Origin: Mycobacterium sp. ACS1612
GTDB taxonomy: Bacteria > Actinomycetota > Actinomycetes > Mycobacteriales > Mycobacteriaceae
Reading direction: 5' to 3'
Assembly (NCBI RefSeq): GCF_001667505.1
Contig: NZ_LZHZ01000048.1
Location: 120,406 to 184,405 of the forward strand
DNA length: 64,000 nt
Below the pieces are notes generated by a model. It saw only the letters and a list, made by a program, of their open reading frames with translations, searched no databases and was not told the DNA's origin. The stretch's first letter is position 1; every line of letters starts with the position of its first letter. Positions 1-8,731 of the stretch are shown here, piece by piece. A program made the translations under genes and the position numbers.

Positions 1-1
1 A

Positions 2-1033
2 TCGGAGCTCATCAGGATCGCCGGGGTCTTCGGCGAGCAGTTCGCCACCGCCCTGGGTGATGCGCCGGCAATGCTGCAACATGCGATCGGCCAGATCTCC
101 GCCGGGCAGATAACCGCAGCGCTGAACACACTTGCCGAGATCGTCCTCACGCCGGTCTCCGGCCCGATTCTCGAAGCGATCTTCACCGGTAGCGGACCCC
201 TCGTCGATTTGGTCGACGTGCTTTCGCAATCGCTCAGGTTCGTCCCTGGCGTATCGAATGTTGTTGAGTTGCTGGCGGATCCGGATTTCCTACTCACCGT
301 CGGGCTCGGTCCCCTGCAGTCGATCTACGCTCTGAACACTGCGGTCGGCGGCACCGCTGAGACGCTGATAGCCGCAGCCAAAGCAGGGGACCCGACGGCC
401 TTCGTCAACGGTGTGACGAACGGCGTCGCAGACATCGTCTCCGCGGTACTCGACCGGGTGCTCAACCCCGGCACCCCGCCCTACGGGTATGACCGGGGCC
501 TGATCGCAGCAGTCATCGAAGCGGGCAAGATGATCATCCAAGCGTTGGTCTCACCCGCCCCGGCGACCGCCGTGGGCGCGATCAATGCCACCGCGGTCGC
601 CGCGGGGGCGACGACGGTGACACTGTCCACGGGTCCAGTCGACACCCCTACCGAGGGGAAGGTTGCACCCGAAACGAACACGGCCGCAGACGAATCGGCA
701 AAGCCGGAGAGCGGTGAGCCGACGGCGCGGGAGGTGGAGAAGGACTCCGAGGAGTCGGCGGTAACCGAGAAGGTCGAGGCCGAGGCGCCGAAGACTCCCG
801 CCGTCCGCACCGGCCTGGTTGCGATCCCGGGAGAAGTGACCGTGGGCGTCAGTGACAAGTCGACGAATGCCTCTGAGACTCAACAGCAGTCGACATCGGC
901 TTCGAGTGAGGGCACGGCGACGTCGGACGCCTCGACGAGCGGGTCGACCACAGCCACCCAGAGCGGTTCGCAGGACTCCGGCGGCAGCGCTGACAACGCC
1001 GGTTCGAGCGCAGGCGGCGGCGCTGACGACTGA
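2..1033 (+). CDS. C-terminal part of an unrecognised protein with an acidic Ser/Thr-rich tail (5' end outside the window)
   Basis: The reading frame is open from base 2 with no stop upstream of the first internal ATG (71), so the gene starts before the window; 343 residues are visible. The first ~200 visible residues are Ala/Leu/Val/Pro-rich and look helical, resembling the hydrophobic domains of some large secreted or PE/PPE-associated mycobacterial proteins. The last ~120 residues are low complexity, first Glu/Thr-rich and then Ser/Thr/Gly-rich, ending in Gly-Gly-Gly-Ala-Asp-Asp. There is no catalytic motif I recognise. A strong hairpin follows the stop by about 10 bases. An exported, surface-exposed protein is an inference from composition only. 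Confidence 0.7.
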   Translation, partial: SELIRIAGVFGEQFATALGDAPAMLQHAIGQISAGQITAALNTLAEIVLTPVSGPILEAIFTGSGPLVDLVDVLSQSLRFVPGVSNVVELLADPDFLLTVGLGPLQSIYALNTAVGGTAETLIAAAKAGDPTAFVNGVTNGVADIVSAVLDRVLNPGTPPYGYDRGLIAAVIEAGKMIIQALVSPAPATAVGAINATAVAAGATTVTLSTGPVDTPTEGKVAPETNTAADESAKPESGEPTAREVEKDSEESAVTEKVEAEAPKTPAVRTGLVAIPGEVTVGVSDKSTNASETQQQSTSASSEGTATSDASTSGSTTATQSGSQDSGGSADNAGSSAGGGADD

Positions 1034-1035
1034 CG

Positions 1036-2331
1036 TTAGAACCCGGTGGGGGCCTCTCCGCGACGAGGGAGAGGCCCCACCGGGGCAGTCGCGGCGCGTG
1101 GATGGGCGGTGCTGAGCAGCGTCACGATGATGCCGTAGCGGGTGAACCGCCAGAAGCTGATCGGGTGGCCTGCCCGCTGCGCGATGCCGACGGCGACGAC
1201 GTTGGCGCTGGCCGCGATCGCGGTTCCGTTGCCGGAGAAGCACGCGCCAAACGCGAATGCCCACCACAGCGCCTTGCCGGTTTCGACGTCCGGGGCCTGT
1301 GCCGCCATCCCTTCGACCACCGGTGTCATGGTCGCCGTGTAAGGATGTTGTCGACGAACGCGCCGAGCACCGCTGAGCCGAACAACAATCCGGTGGCGGC
1401 CAGGGAAAAAAATTCACGCCGAACAGCGTGATCGCGGCATCGCCCAACCACCTGATCACCCCGGTGTGCACCAGACCGGCAACCATCGCGAACAACCCCA
1501 TGAAGAACACCAACGTCGACCACTCCACCTCCGGAAGCACTTCCCCGACATCGATGTTCGTCACCAGCAGCATGGCGCCTGCGCCGAGCAGCGCGACAAT
1601 CGAGGGGGCCACGTGCAGCACCGAGTGCAGACCGAACCCGACGATCACCGCGGAGGGGACGGCCAGCGAACGCACCAGCAGCCGCGGGTCCTTGATTGCC
1701 CGCCGCTCCTGAAGTGCCATCACCTCTTCCAGATATGATTGGCGCGCAAGTCTTTTCGGAACAAAACCTTCGTCAACACCACGAACAACGCAAAGATCAC
1801 CGCCACTGCAGGCGCCATGTTGACCAGAAAGTCGTTGAACGTCAGTCCCGCTCGGCTAGCGATGATGATGTTCGGTGGGTCGCCGATCAGGGTCGCGGCA
1901 CCGCCGATGTTGGACGCCAGCACCTCGGCGATGAGAAACGGCTGCGCCGCGATGCGCAGGCGGTCGCAGATCACCAATGTCACCGGCGCGACCAGCATGA
2001 TGATCGTGACGTTGTCGAGGATGGGCGAGGCGATCGCGGTGATCACCATCAGCCGGAACGGTTTTCCCCGCGAACGCTTGGCGGCCCAGATCGCGAGGAA
2101 ATCGAACAGGCCGGTCTGTTTGACCACGCCGACGAGGATCATCATGCCCAGCAGCAGCAAGATGACGTTCCAGTCGATGCCCTCGTGCTCGGAGTAAAAG
2201 ACTTTCGAGCCGGGGGTCAACCCGAGGATGGTCATCAGCCCCGCCGCGACGAGGACTGTCTTGACCTTGGGCGCCCGTTCGGTCGCGATGAACCAGACGA
2301 ATATCGTGAGGGCGAGTACCGGGGCCAGCAC
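1036..2331 (-). pseudogene. Frameshifted ArsA/ArsB-type (citrate/Na+ symporter superfamily) permease
   Basis: Read right to left, this is a multi-pass ion-transporter-superfamily permease resembling mycobacterial ArsA (Rv2684). The first 203 codons (2331 down to about 1726) are intact, with the conserved stretch around NVTIIML and IGDPPNI. The frame then breaks at about 1720-1728, where one frame stops after IWKR and VMALQ resumes in another. It breaks again at the A7 run 1406-1412, and once more near 1337-1344, where a base seems missing after VDNI. Recognisable homology ends at about 1105 (TLLSTA); the next 22 codons run antisense through the neighbour's terminator, so the normal C-terminus is lost. 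Three frame breaks plus truncation mean no full-length product. Neighbouring genes are intact, which argues against general sequencing error. Confidence 0.85.
1043..1083 (+). terminator. Intrinsic-type hairpin terminator of the first gene
   Basis: Arms at 1043-1059 and 1068-1083 are complementary over 16 pairs with one bulged G and an 8-base loop. It lies just after the TGA at 1031-1033. There is no U-tract, as is common for mycobacterial terminators. Confidence 0.75.
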
Positions 2332-2343
2332 GGCGCCGGCGAC

Positions 2344-2702
2344 TCAGTCGTTGGGGCCGGCTACTGCCAAGCTGGTGAGCAACCGCTCGAGGGTGACCGC
2401 ACCGGTGAGTCGTCCGCTGCGATCGACCACGGCGATCAACGGGCTGCGCTTGTTCGCCATCACCGTGGCGACCTCCAGCAGCGTGGCTTCCGGCGCCACC
2501 GTGGTGGGCTTGGCCGCGGGCTCGGGCAGGCAGTCGCCGACGGTGAGCTTGCCTGGCCCGTGCCAGAACAGATCGGCATGGATTTCGTCGACCGTGCGCA
2601 CCAGACCCGGCAGGCGGTTGACCACCATCAGTTGCACGGCCTTGAAAACCGGGTCGTCCATCCGGACCGTCGGTGGGTCACCGCAATCTCGTGTGCTTGC
2701 AT
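2344..2702 (-). pseudogene. Broken CBS-domain protein gene (Rv2683-like)
   Basis: A natural start at 2702 gives MQAHEIAV. The frame must then shift by one base (about 2675-2680) to continue PPTVRMDDPVFKAVQLM and run to the stop at 2344. The second CBS motif (LLEVATVMANKRSPLIAVVD, then LTGAVTLERLLTSL) is well preserved. The first CBS domain jumps from NRLPGLV straight to RTVDEIHADLFW, which suggests an internal loss of roughly 30 residues; that estimate rests on memory of the family. The gene sits 12 bases upstream of the broken permease in the same order as Rv2683-Rv2684, so the pair decayed together. CBS pairs usually bind adenosyl nucleotides and regulate a partner transporter. Confidence 0.75.
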
Positions 2703-2783
2703 GACTTCGTTCCGTTGCTCGGCCTCCGGGACCGTCTCGAGTTGACCCGCTATGCGATCCGGGCGGGGCTGATCGAGCCGTGA
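2703..2783 (+). pseudogene. C-terminal remnant of a NarL/LuxR-family response regulator
   Basis: In the frame ending at TGA 2781-2783 the last 26 residues read DFVPLLGLRDRLELTRYAIR and then AGLIEP. This matches the end of the LuxR-type HTH of NarL-family regulators (K-L-x-L-R-D/S-R-x-E-L-x-x-Y-A-x-x-x-G-L). No recognisable HTH or receiver domain precedes it: upstream bases are the start of the broken CBS gene on the other strand. It looks like a truncated gene end left at the border of the decayed patch. Confidence 0.5.
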
Positions 2784-3214
2784 CGCCGGCACGGCGCCAG
2801 CACCGTGTATCGAATCGGTAGCGCGTGGCCGGCCACGCCGATGCCCGCGCCGAGAATCGGCCAGATCGGCCAGAAGTACCACGTCCCAACGGTCAGGCCG
2901 ACCGCCAACCACACGGTCAGCACGACGACGACCATCGCCAGATAGGCGCCCAGATGGATGCGCACGCCGAGGCGGGCGGCCCGCTGCCGCGCGGCCTTTC
3001 GCTGGGGGTCGTTGCGGTGCAGTTGTGCGAGCGGTAGATCGGCGACGAGTTGACGCAGTTCAGCGGTGCTGTGCGCGGCGAAGGTGGCCTGCAATCGGTG
3101 GTCGTACTCGTCGAGTGCGAGGTAGCCCTGGGTCAGCGCCAGGCCCAACTGCTTGGCGGTCCTTTCGCGGTCGCGGTCGCCGGCGCGAACGGATGTGACG
3201 GCCGGTGCGGTCAT
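2750..3214 (-). CDS. DUF1707 domain membrane protein
   Basis: A 154-residue protein. Residues ~9-61 carry the DUF1707 signature (RAGDRDRERTAKQLGLALTQ, then LxxDEYDHRLQ and AHSTAELRQLVADLP). A basic linker (70-82) leads to two hydrophobic segments at ~88-108 and ~113-134. DUF1707 proteins are short actinobacterial membrane proteins of unknown function. The last ~18 residues (after GHALPIRY) do not look like the family and run antisense over the LuxR remnant, so the 3' end may have been altered by the rearrangement next door. It diverges from the SRPBCC gene across a 13-bp inverted repeat. Confidence 0.8.
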   Translation of the reverse strand: MTAPAVTSVRAGDRDRERTAKQLGLALTQGYLALDEYDHRLQATFAAHSTAELRQLVADLPLAQLHRNDPQRKAARQRAARLGVRIHLGAYLAMVVVVLTVWLAVGLTVGTWYFWPIWPILGAGIGVAGHALPIRYTVLAPCRRHGSISPARIA

Positions 3215-3233
3215 CGGGGCCCTCCGATCTAGG

Positions 3234-3280
3234 CAGTGACAAGTTCTCGGGCTCGACTATGCCTCTCGAACTTGTCACTG
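3234..3280. promoter_or_regulatory. Perfect 13-bp inverted repeat between divergent genes
   Basis: CAGTGACAAGTTC at 3234-3246 is repeated inverted as GAACTTGTCACTG at 3268-3280, with 21 bases between. It lies between the DUF1707 start (3214, minus) and the preferred SRPBCC start (3304, plus). Each arm contains a TTGTCA-like box. It could be an operator pair for both promoters or a stem-loop in the SRPBCC leader. Confidence 0.55.
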
Positions 3281-3303
3281 TCAAGATGTTGTTGAATCTG
3301 AAT

Positions 3304-3747
3304 GTGACCTCCACCGTCGTCACTGCGAGCCGCGAGATCTCGGCGCCCGCGGACAAGATCTTCGAACTCATCGCCGACCCGGCACTGCAGCCGCAGTGGG
3401 ACGGCAACGAGAACCTGGCGGAAGCGCCGACCGGCCAACGGGTCCGGACAGTCGGTGACGTGTTCACCATGAGGCTGACCGAGGGCAGCGACCGCACCAA
3501 CCACGTCATCGAATTCGAGGAGGGCAGGCTGATCGCGTGGCTGCCGTCGGAACCCGGTAAGCCACCGCCCGGCCACCTGTGGCGGTGGCGGCTGGAACCG
3601 CTGGACGGGTCGCACACGCTGGTGATCCACACCTACGACTGGTCGGGACTGACAGACGAGAAGCGGTTACCCCGGGCGCGGGCCACGACCGCCGACCGGC
3701 TATTGGCGTCGATCGAGCGGTTGGCGGCGCTGGCCGAGCGGAGTTAG
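3304..3747 (+). CDS. SRPBCC (START-like/polyketide cyclase-type) family protein
   Basis: A 147-residue protein with the SRPBCC pattern: an opening strand with EISAPADKIFELIADP, QPQWD, a central GDVFTM, then LIAWLP, WRWRLEP and HTYDWSGL. These proteins form a helix-grip fold binding small hydrophobic ligands; the ligand is unknown here. GTG 3304 is chosen because the domain begins there. ATG 3259 and 3286 are in frame, but those extra residues would be translated from the inverted repeat. It is a paralogue of the protein at 15121 (shared IAWLP and TYDWS blocks). Its stop overlaps the convergent ATPase stop by 4 bases. Confidence 0.75.
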   Translation: MTSTVVTASREISAPADKIFELIADPALQPQWDGNENLAEAPTGQRVRTVGDVFTMRLTEGSDRTNHVIEFEEGRLIAWLPSEPGKPPPGHLWRWRLEPLDGSHTLVIHTYDWSGLTDEKRLPRARATTADRLLASIERLAALAERS

Positions 3748-5945
3748 CGGGCGGCCGAGAACGCCCGCAGCGACTCGACCTGGGCCGGATCCAGTGAGGG
3801 TCGGACGGTTTCGCGTGCCTTTCCCACGTCGGCGGCGGTCACGTCGGCGGCGTCGATCGACCGGCGCATCGCGGTCAGTGCGGCCTCGCGCAGCAGCGCC
3901 ACGCAGTCGGCCGCGCTGTAGCCCTCCAGTTCGCCCGCCAGGGTGTCGAGGTCGACGTCGTCGGCCAGTGGAATGGATTTGCCTGCGGTGCGCAGGATTT
4001 CGCGTCGAGCCTCGGCATCGGGCGGCTCGACGAACACCAGCTTCTCCAGTCGGCCCGGTCGCAGCAGCGCCGGGTCGATGAGGTCGGGCCGGTTGGTCGC
4101 GCCGAGCACCACGACGTCGCGCAGCGGTTCGATGCCGTCGAGTTCGGTCAGCAGCGCCGCGACCACACGGTCGGTGACGCCGGAGTCGAAGCTCTGCCCG
4201 CGCCGCGGTGCGAGCGCGTCGATCTCGTCGAGGAAAACCAGCGACGGCGCGGAGTCGCGGGCACGCTGAAACAGTTCGCGCACCGCCTTTTCCGACGAGC
4301 CGACCCATTTGTCCATCAACTCGGCGCCCTTGACGGCGTGCACCGACAGCCGCCCGGAACTGGCCAGCGCGCGCACCACGAACGTCTTACCGCAACCTGG
4401 CGGGCCGTAGAGCAGCACGCCGCGCGGCGGGGCGACGCCGAGTCGCTGGAAGGTCTCGGGATGCTGCAACGGCCACAGCACCGCCTCGGTGAGCGCCTGC
4501 TTGGTGGCCGCCATGTCGCCGACGTCGTCCAGTGTCACCGACCCGACAGACACCTCTTCGGTGGCCGAACGCGACAGCGGCCTGATGACCGTTGTCGCGC
4601 CGATCAGGTCGTCTTGCGTCAATTCGGGGGGCGCACCGTCGGCGCTGGCCCGCGACGCCGCCCGCAGCGCCGCCTCGCGCACCAGCGCTGACAGATCCGC
4701 GACGACGAAACCCGGTGTGCGCTCGGCGACTTCGTCGAGGGTGAGGTCCTTCGACGGCACGTCGCGCAGCAGCACCTCGAGCAACTGCTTGCGGACCGCG
4801 CCGTCGGGCAGGGTCAGTCCGAGTTCACGGTCGCACAGATCGGGGGCACGCAGTCGCGGGTCGACACCGTCGGGTTGCTGCGTGGTGGCGACGAACGCCA
4901 CACCCCTGGTGGCGACGGCGTTGCGCAGTTCGGTCAGGATCAGGGTGGACACCGGGTCGGCGACAGACGGCAGCAGCGCGTCGATATCGGTGATCAGCAG
5001 CACCCCGCCGCCGTCCCGGACGGTGGCCACCGCCGACGACACGCTCTTGAGTCGGTCTTCTGCGCGCAGCGCGCCCACTTCGGGACCGTCGAGTTCGACG
5101 AGCCTGCGGTCCGCGCACACGGCGCGCACCAGCGCTGCCTTGCCGACGCCGGCGGGTCCCGACACCAGCACGCCGAGATTGGCCGTCGCGCCGAGGGTTT
5201 CGAGCAGCTCGGGTTGGTCGAGCGCGAGCTTCAGCCATTCCGTCAGGCGCGACGCCTGTGCGTGTGAGCCCTTCAGGTCGTCGATGTTGACGGCTGCCGA
5301 CTTCTTCGGCGTCGACACCGTGTGCTGGCCCGCGGTCGCGGGTCCGCGCGGCGCCACCCCGTCGCCCCAACTGACCACCGAATTCGGTTGCACGCTCACC
5401 GGACCCGCGGGGTCCACACCGGTGACCGTCAACAGTTCGGAGGTCCACGTGATGCCGACCGACGACGCCAACGCGGCGGTGGCCGTGGATGTCGGAATGT
5501 CGGGGCCGAGGTCACGCGGCAGCAGCGAGACCGTGTCGCCGACCGTCATCACCTTGCCGAGCAGGGCCTGGCGCAGCGTCGCAGGCGAAATGGACTGAGT
5601 GGCAAGCTTAGAGCCGCTGACCGTCACCGACCTGGCGCCATAGACGGTGACGGCCGAGACGATCACCGTGGTGTCCTCACGCAGGCCCGCATTGGACAGC
5701 GTCACGTCGTCGAGCAGTGCGGTGCCCGCCGGCGTGCCGGCTGGCGCCACCCCGGCCACCGCGGCGGTGGTGCGTGAACCGGTCAACGAGACCGCATCCC
5801 ACTCCCGGATACCAAGGGCCGCAATGGCTTCCGGATGCAGCCGGACCACACCGCGTCGAGAGTCCAGCGCCGACGTGTTCAGTCTGGCGGTCAGCCGAAG
5901 ATGGCTCAGCGGCGGATCCCCGGCCGCGGCCTCGGTCTGAGTCAT
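3744..5945 (-). CDS. CDC48/p97-like tandem AAA ATPase (Rv0435c orthologue)
   Basis: A 733-residue ATPase close to the 728 aa of Rv0435c. The N-terminal ~200 residues form two CDC48-N-like beta modules (RLHPEAIAALGIREWDAVSL). D1 has Walker A GPAGVGKAALV (~262) and, unusually, Walker B ending in TDID (~312) where the family has DE. D2 is canonical: Walker A GPPGCGKTFVV (~512), Walker B LVFLDEIDALAPRRG (~567) and sensor GATNRPDLIDPALLRPGR. Such proteins are hexameric unfoldases; the substrate is unknown in mycobacteria. D1 may bind but hydrolyse ATP poorly (inference). It starts 1 base after the pssA stop, so it is the last gene of the psd-pssA operon. Confidence 0.92.
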   Translation of the reverse strand: MTQTEAAAGDPPLSHLRLTARLNTSALDSRRGVVRLHPEAIAALGIREWDAVSLTGSRTTAAVAGVAPAGTPAGTALLDDVTLSNAGLREDTTVIVSAVTVYGARSVTVSGSKLATQSISPATLRQALLGKVMTVGDTVSLLPRDLGPDIPTSTATAALASSVGITWTSELLTVTGVDPAGPVSVQPNSVVSWGDGVAPRGPATAGQHTVSTPKKSAAVNIDDLKGSHAQASRLTEWLKLALDQPELLETLGATANLGVLVSGPAGVGKAALVRAVCADRRLVELDGPEVGALRAEDRLKSVSSAVATVRDGGGVLLITDIDALLPSVADPVSTLILTELRNAVATRGVAFVATTQQPDGVDPRLRAPDLCDRELGLTLPDGAVRKQLLEVLLRDVPSKDLTLDEVAERTPGFVVADLSALVREAALRAASRASADGAPPELTQDDLIGATTVIRPLSRSATEEVSVGSVTLDDVGDMAATKQALTEAVLWPLQHPETFQRLGVAPPRGVLLYGPPGCGKTFVVRALASSGRLSVHAVKGAELMDKWVGSSEKAVRELFQRARDSAPSLVFLDEIDALAPRRGQSFDSGVTDRVVAALLTELDGIEPLRDVVVLGATNRPDLIDPALLRPGRLEKLVFVEPPDAEARREILRTAGKSIPLADDVDLDTLAGELEGYSAADCVALLREAALTAMRRSIDAADVTAADVGKARETVRPSLDPAQVESLRAFSAAR

Positions 5946-5946
5946 C

Positions 5947-6801
5947 TCAGCGGCCGGGCCTGCGCAGGCCGAGTCTCAGATTGGACCGGCGGCGCTGCGG
6001 TCCTGTCGCCCGCCGGATCGCCCGCCGCGCGGCGCGCTGTTGTCGTGGCTTGTCGTCCCATATCTCCGGATGTTCGGCCAGGAAGCGTCTGGTGCGAATC
6101 GCGAACGGGATGTGGATGACGTAGGCCGCGATGATCGCCAGGATCGTCAGGTAGCCGTAGAAGATCGACGCCGCGACCAGGACCACCACGCCGAGCAGCA
6201 GCAGCGGAACCATGTTGGGCGACACCGAGAAGGTGTGGATCTTGCGCATCGGCAGGGTGCTGACGACCAGCAGCGAGACGCCGATGGTCCAGATCACCAC
6301 CGCCGCCTCCGACGTCCACCAACCGTCGCCGAACTGCATCTTGGCGGCCAGCGGACCGATGGCACCGATCGCGCCCGCCGGAGCGGGCATGCCGACGAAG
6401 TACTCCTTCTCGTAGGCGGGTTTGTCGACGTCGAGCATCGCGTTGAACCGGGCCAGCCGCAGCACGATGCACACGGAGTACACCAGCACGACGATCCACC
6501 CGACGCGCGAGTGCGAGAGCAGCGTCCCGTACACGATGAACGCAGGCGCCACACCGAAATTCACCGCGTCGGCCAGCGAGTCGATCTCCTCGCCCATCCG
6601 CGACGTGGCCTTCAAGATGCGGGCGATGCGGCCGTCGAGCGCATCGAGGATCGCGGCCACCGCCAGAAACGCCATCGCCTCGGTGGGGCGGTTGTCGAGC
6701 GCCATCTTCACCGACGTCAACCCGAGGCAGATTGCCGCCACAGTCATGGCGCTCGGCAGGATCTTCAGGCTGACGACGGGCGCCTTGATGCGAGGTTTCA
6801 C
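5947..6801 (-). CDS. pssA: CDP-diacylglycerol-serine O-phosphatidyltransferase
   Basis: A 284-residue multi-pass membrane enzyme that makes phosphatidylserine from CDP-diacylglycerol and L-serine at the inner membrane. The CDP-alcohol phosphatidyltransferase motif is complete: D53-x2-D56-G57-x2-A60-R61-x8-G70-x3-D74-x3-D78. About eight hydrophobic segments follow, and the C-terminus is very basic (RR-rich from ~255). The start overlaps the psd stop by 4 bases, coupling it to the next enzyme of the pathway. This is the conserved mycobacterial order of Rv0436c-Rv0437c. Confidence 0.95.
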   Translation of the reverse strand: MKPRIKAPVVSLKILPSAMTVAAICLGLTSVKMALDNRPTEAMAFLAVAAILDALDGRIARILKATSRMGEEIDSLADAVNFGVAPAFIVYGTLLSHSRVGWIVVLVYSVCIVLRLARFNAMLDVDKPAYEKEYFVGMPAPAGAIGAIGPLAAKMQFGDGWWTSEAAVVIWTIGVSLLVVSTLPMRKIHTFSVSPNMVPLLLLGVVVLVAASIFYGYLTILAIIAAYVIHIPFAIRTRRFLAEHPEIWDDKPRQQRAARRAIRRATGPQRRRSNLRLGLRRPGR

Positions 6802-7496
6802 GGCAACTCGGCCAATACGGTTTCGCCTGCCAGCGCGCGCTGCCCGGTGGACACGATGATGTTGGCGTCCGCAGGCAGGTAGGTGTCCAGCCGCGACCCG
6901 TAGCGGATCAAGCCGTAGGTGTCGCCAATGGTGAGCTTGTCACCCGGCTTGGCATCGCACACGATGCGCCGCGCCACCAGTCCGGCGATCTGCACCGCAA
7001 TCACCTCCACGCCTTCCGGCGTTCGGATCAGCAGGCTGTTTCGTTCGTTGTCCTCGCTGGCGGCCTCCAACTCCGCGGACCCGAACGCCCCCGGCCGGTG
7101 CACGACCGACATCACCTCACCGCTGATCGGTGCCCGCTGCACGTGCGCGTCGAAGATCGAAAGGAAAATGCTTATGCGCGGCAACGGCGTTGGGGGCAGG
7201 CCGAGTTCGGCGGGCGGCGCCGCCTCCTCGATCAGACAGATCAAGCCGTCCGCGGGCGCGACGATCAAGCCGGGGCGCGTCGGTGGCACCCGAGGCGGAT
7301 GTCGGAAGAACGCTGCATTGGCCGCGGCCGACGCCAGGCCGGCGCGGCGCAGCCATGGTCGGTTACGGCCGAGCGCGGCGAGCGCCAAGCTGGCGCCGAC
7401 GAACGGCAGGCCCGCCGAGTGCATCGGCGGAACAGTGGTACGCACCAGCGCCGCAAGCCGCTCGGGGCCGGATCTGAGGTCGGGGCGTCTGGCCAT
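6798..7496 (-). CDS. psd: Phosphatidylserine decarboxylase proenzyme
   Basis: A 232-residue enzyme converting phosphatidylserine to phosphatidylethanolamine, using a pyruvoyl group made by self-cleavage. The short archaetidylserine-type form has its cleavage site in RYGSRLDTYLP, between Gly200 and Ser201. Other family blocks are visible: PADGLICLIEEA, FLSIFDAHVQRAP and KPGDKLTIGDTYGLIRYGSR. A hydrophobic N-terminal segment (~30-60) suggests membrane association. It lies 41 bases downstream of moeA and overlaps pssA. Confidence 0.95.
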   Translation of the reverse strand: MARRPDLRSGPERLAALVRTTVPPMHSAGLPFVGASLALAALGRNRPWLRRAGLASAAANAAFFRHPPRVPPTRPGLIVAPADGLICLIEEAAPPAELGLPPTPLPRISIFLSIFDAHVQRAPISGEVMSVVHRPGAFGSAELEAASEDNERNSLLIRTPEGVEVIAVQIAGLVARRIVCDAKPGDKLTIGDTYGLIRYGSRLDTYLPADANIIVSTGQRALAGETVLAELP

Positions 7497-7537
7497 CGTG
7501 CGCCGATTCTACGGGCGTGCCGTTTTGCCGATCGGCC

Positions 7538-8731
7538 TTAGGCCAAGTCCCATACGCGCACCGGCGAACCCGCGGTCAACTCGGCGACGTCCTCGTCGAT
7601 CTCCAGCAGGCAGTCCGCCGACGCCAGCCAGCGCAGATGGTGTGAGGCAGGCGGACCGTAACTGGTGACCGTGCCAGCGTCGCGGTCCAGCACGCCACGC
7701 CGGAACTGACGCTTACCGCGAGGTGAGGTCAGGTCCTCGGCCAGCACCGCGGTGCGGCGTGGCCGGTCCGGGTGCGGCAACCCCATCGCGGTGCGCAGCG
7801 GTGCCCGGACGAACACCTCGAACGACACCAGTGCGCTGACCGGGTTGCCGGGCAGCGTGATGATCGGCCTGCCGTTCACCGAGCCCGCGCCCTGCGGCAT
7901 GCCGGGCTGCATCGCCACCTTCACGAAGTCGACCTCACCGCCAAGGGAGTCCTTGACGACCTCGTACGCGCCCGCGCTCACGCCGCCGGTGGTGATGATC
8001 AAGTCGGCGTCGTGGCTGTGCGCGGTCAACGCCTCACGAAACGCGGCCACGTCGTCGCCGACCATCGGCACGGCGACCACCACTGCGCCTGCATCGCGCA
8101 CGGCCGCCGCGAGCATCACCGCGTTGGATTCGTAGATCTGGCCGGGCTGCAACGGCGTGCCGGGCGCTACCAGCTCGGTGCCGGTCGACATCACCAGAAC
8201 CCGTTGTCGCGGAATGACTTCCAGCTCGCACAGCCCCAGCGCAGCCGCCAAGCCGAGCGCCGCCGGGGTGAGCACCTGACCGGCCCGCAGCACCGTGGTG
8301 CCCGCCGTGACGTCCTCACCGGCGCGACGGATGTGTTGGCCCGCCCTGGCGCTTGCGCGGATGGACACGGTGTCGACGGCGCCGTCGGTGGCCTCGACCG
8401 GCACCACCGCGGTGGCGCCGGCAGGCAGCGGCGCACCGGTCATGATGCGGTGTGCGGTACCGGGTTTCAGCGTCAGCGGGTCGGTACGCCCGGCCGGGAT
8501 ATCCTCGGCGACCGGAAGCAGCACCGGCTGCTCCTGCGATGCGCCTGCGACGTCGTCGGCCAGCACGGCGTAGCCGTCCATCGCCGAGTTGTCGAATCCT
8601 GGCAGCGACAGCGGCGCGACCACGTCGGACGCCAACACCATGCCGAGCGTCTCGGCGAGCGGCAGGGCGACGGCGGGCTTCGCGGTGATCAGTCCGGCGA
8701 CCACGCGCCGGTGTTCGTCGACGGTGCGCAT
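7538..8731 (-). CDS. moeA: Molybdopterin molybdenumtransferase MoeA
   Basis: A 397-residue MoeA catalysing molybdate insertion into adenylated molybdopterin. Characteristic blocks are PGFDNSAMDGYAV (~45), RIMTGAPLPAGATAVVPVE (~105), VLVMSTGTELV and YESNAVML (~190), TTGGVSAGAYEVVKDSL (~250) and LPGNPVSALVSFEVF (~310). ATG 8731 is chosen because the family begins MRTVDEHRR there and the codon overlaps the upstream SDR stop as TGATG; an upstream in-frame ATG at 8776 adds residues unlike MoeA. The molybdenum cofactor also feeds enzymes such as the Cox-like complex at 52.9-56.8 kb. It corresponds to Rv0438c. Confidence 0.93.
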   Translation of the reverse strand: MRTVDEHRRVVAGLITAKPAVALPLAETLGMVLASDVVAPLSLPGFDNSAMDGYAVLADDVAGASQEQPVLLPVAEDIPAGRTDPLTLKPGTAHRIMTGAPLPAGATAVVPVEATDGAVDTVSIRASARAGQHIRRAGEDVTAGTTVLRAGQVLTPAALGLAAALGLCELEVIPRQRVLVMSTGTELVAPGTPLQPGQIYESNAVMLAAAVRDAGAVVVAVPMVGDDVAAFREALTAHSHDADLIITTGGVSAGAYEVVKDSLGGEVDFVKVAMQPGMPQGAGSVNGRPIITLPGNPVSALVSFEVFVRAPLRTAMGLPHPDRPRRTAVLAEDLTSPRGKRQFRRGVLDRDAGTVTSYGPPASHHLRWLASADCLLEIDEDVAELTAGSPVRVWDLA

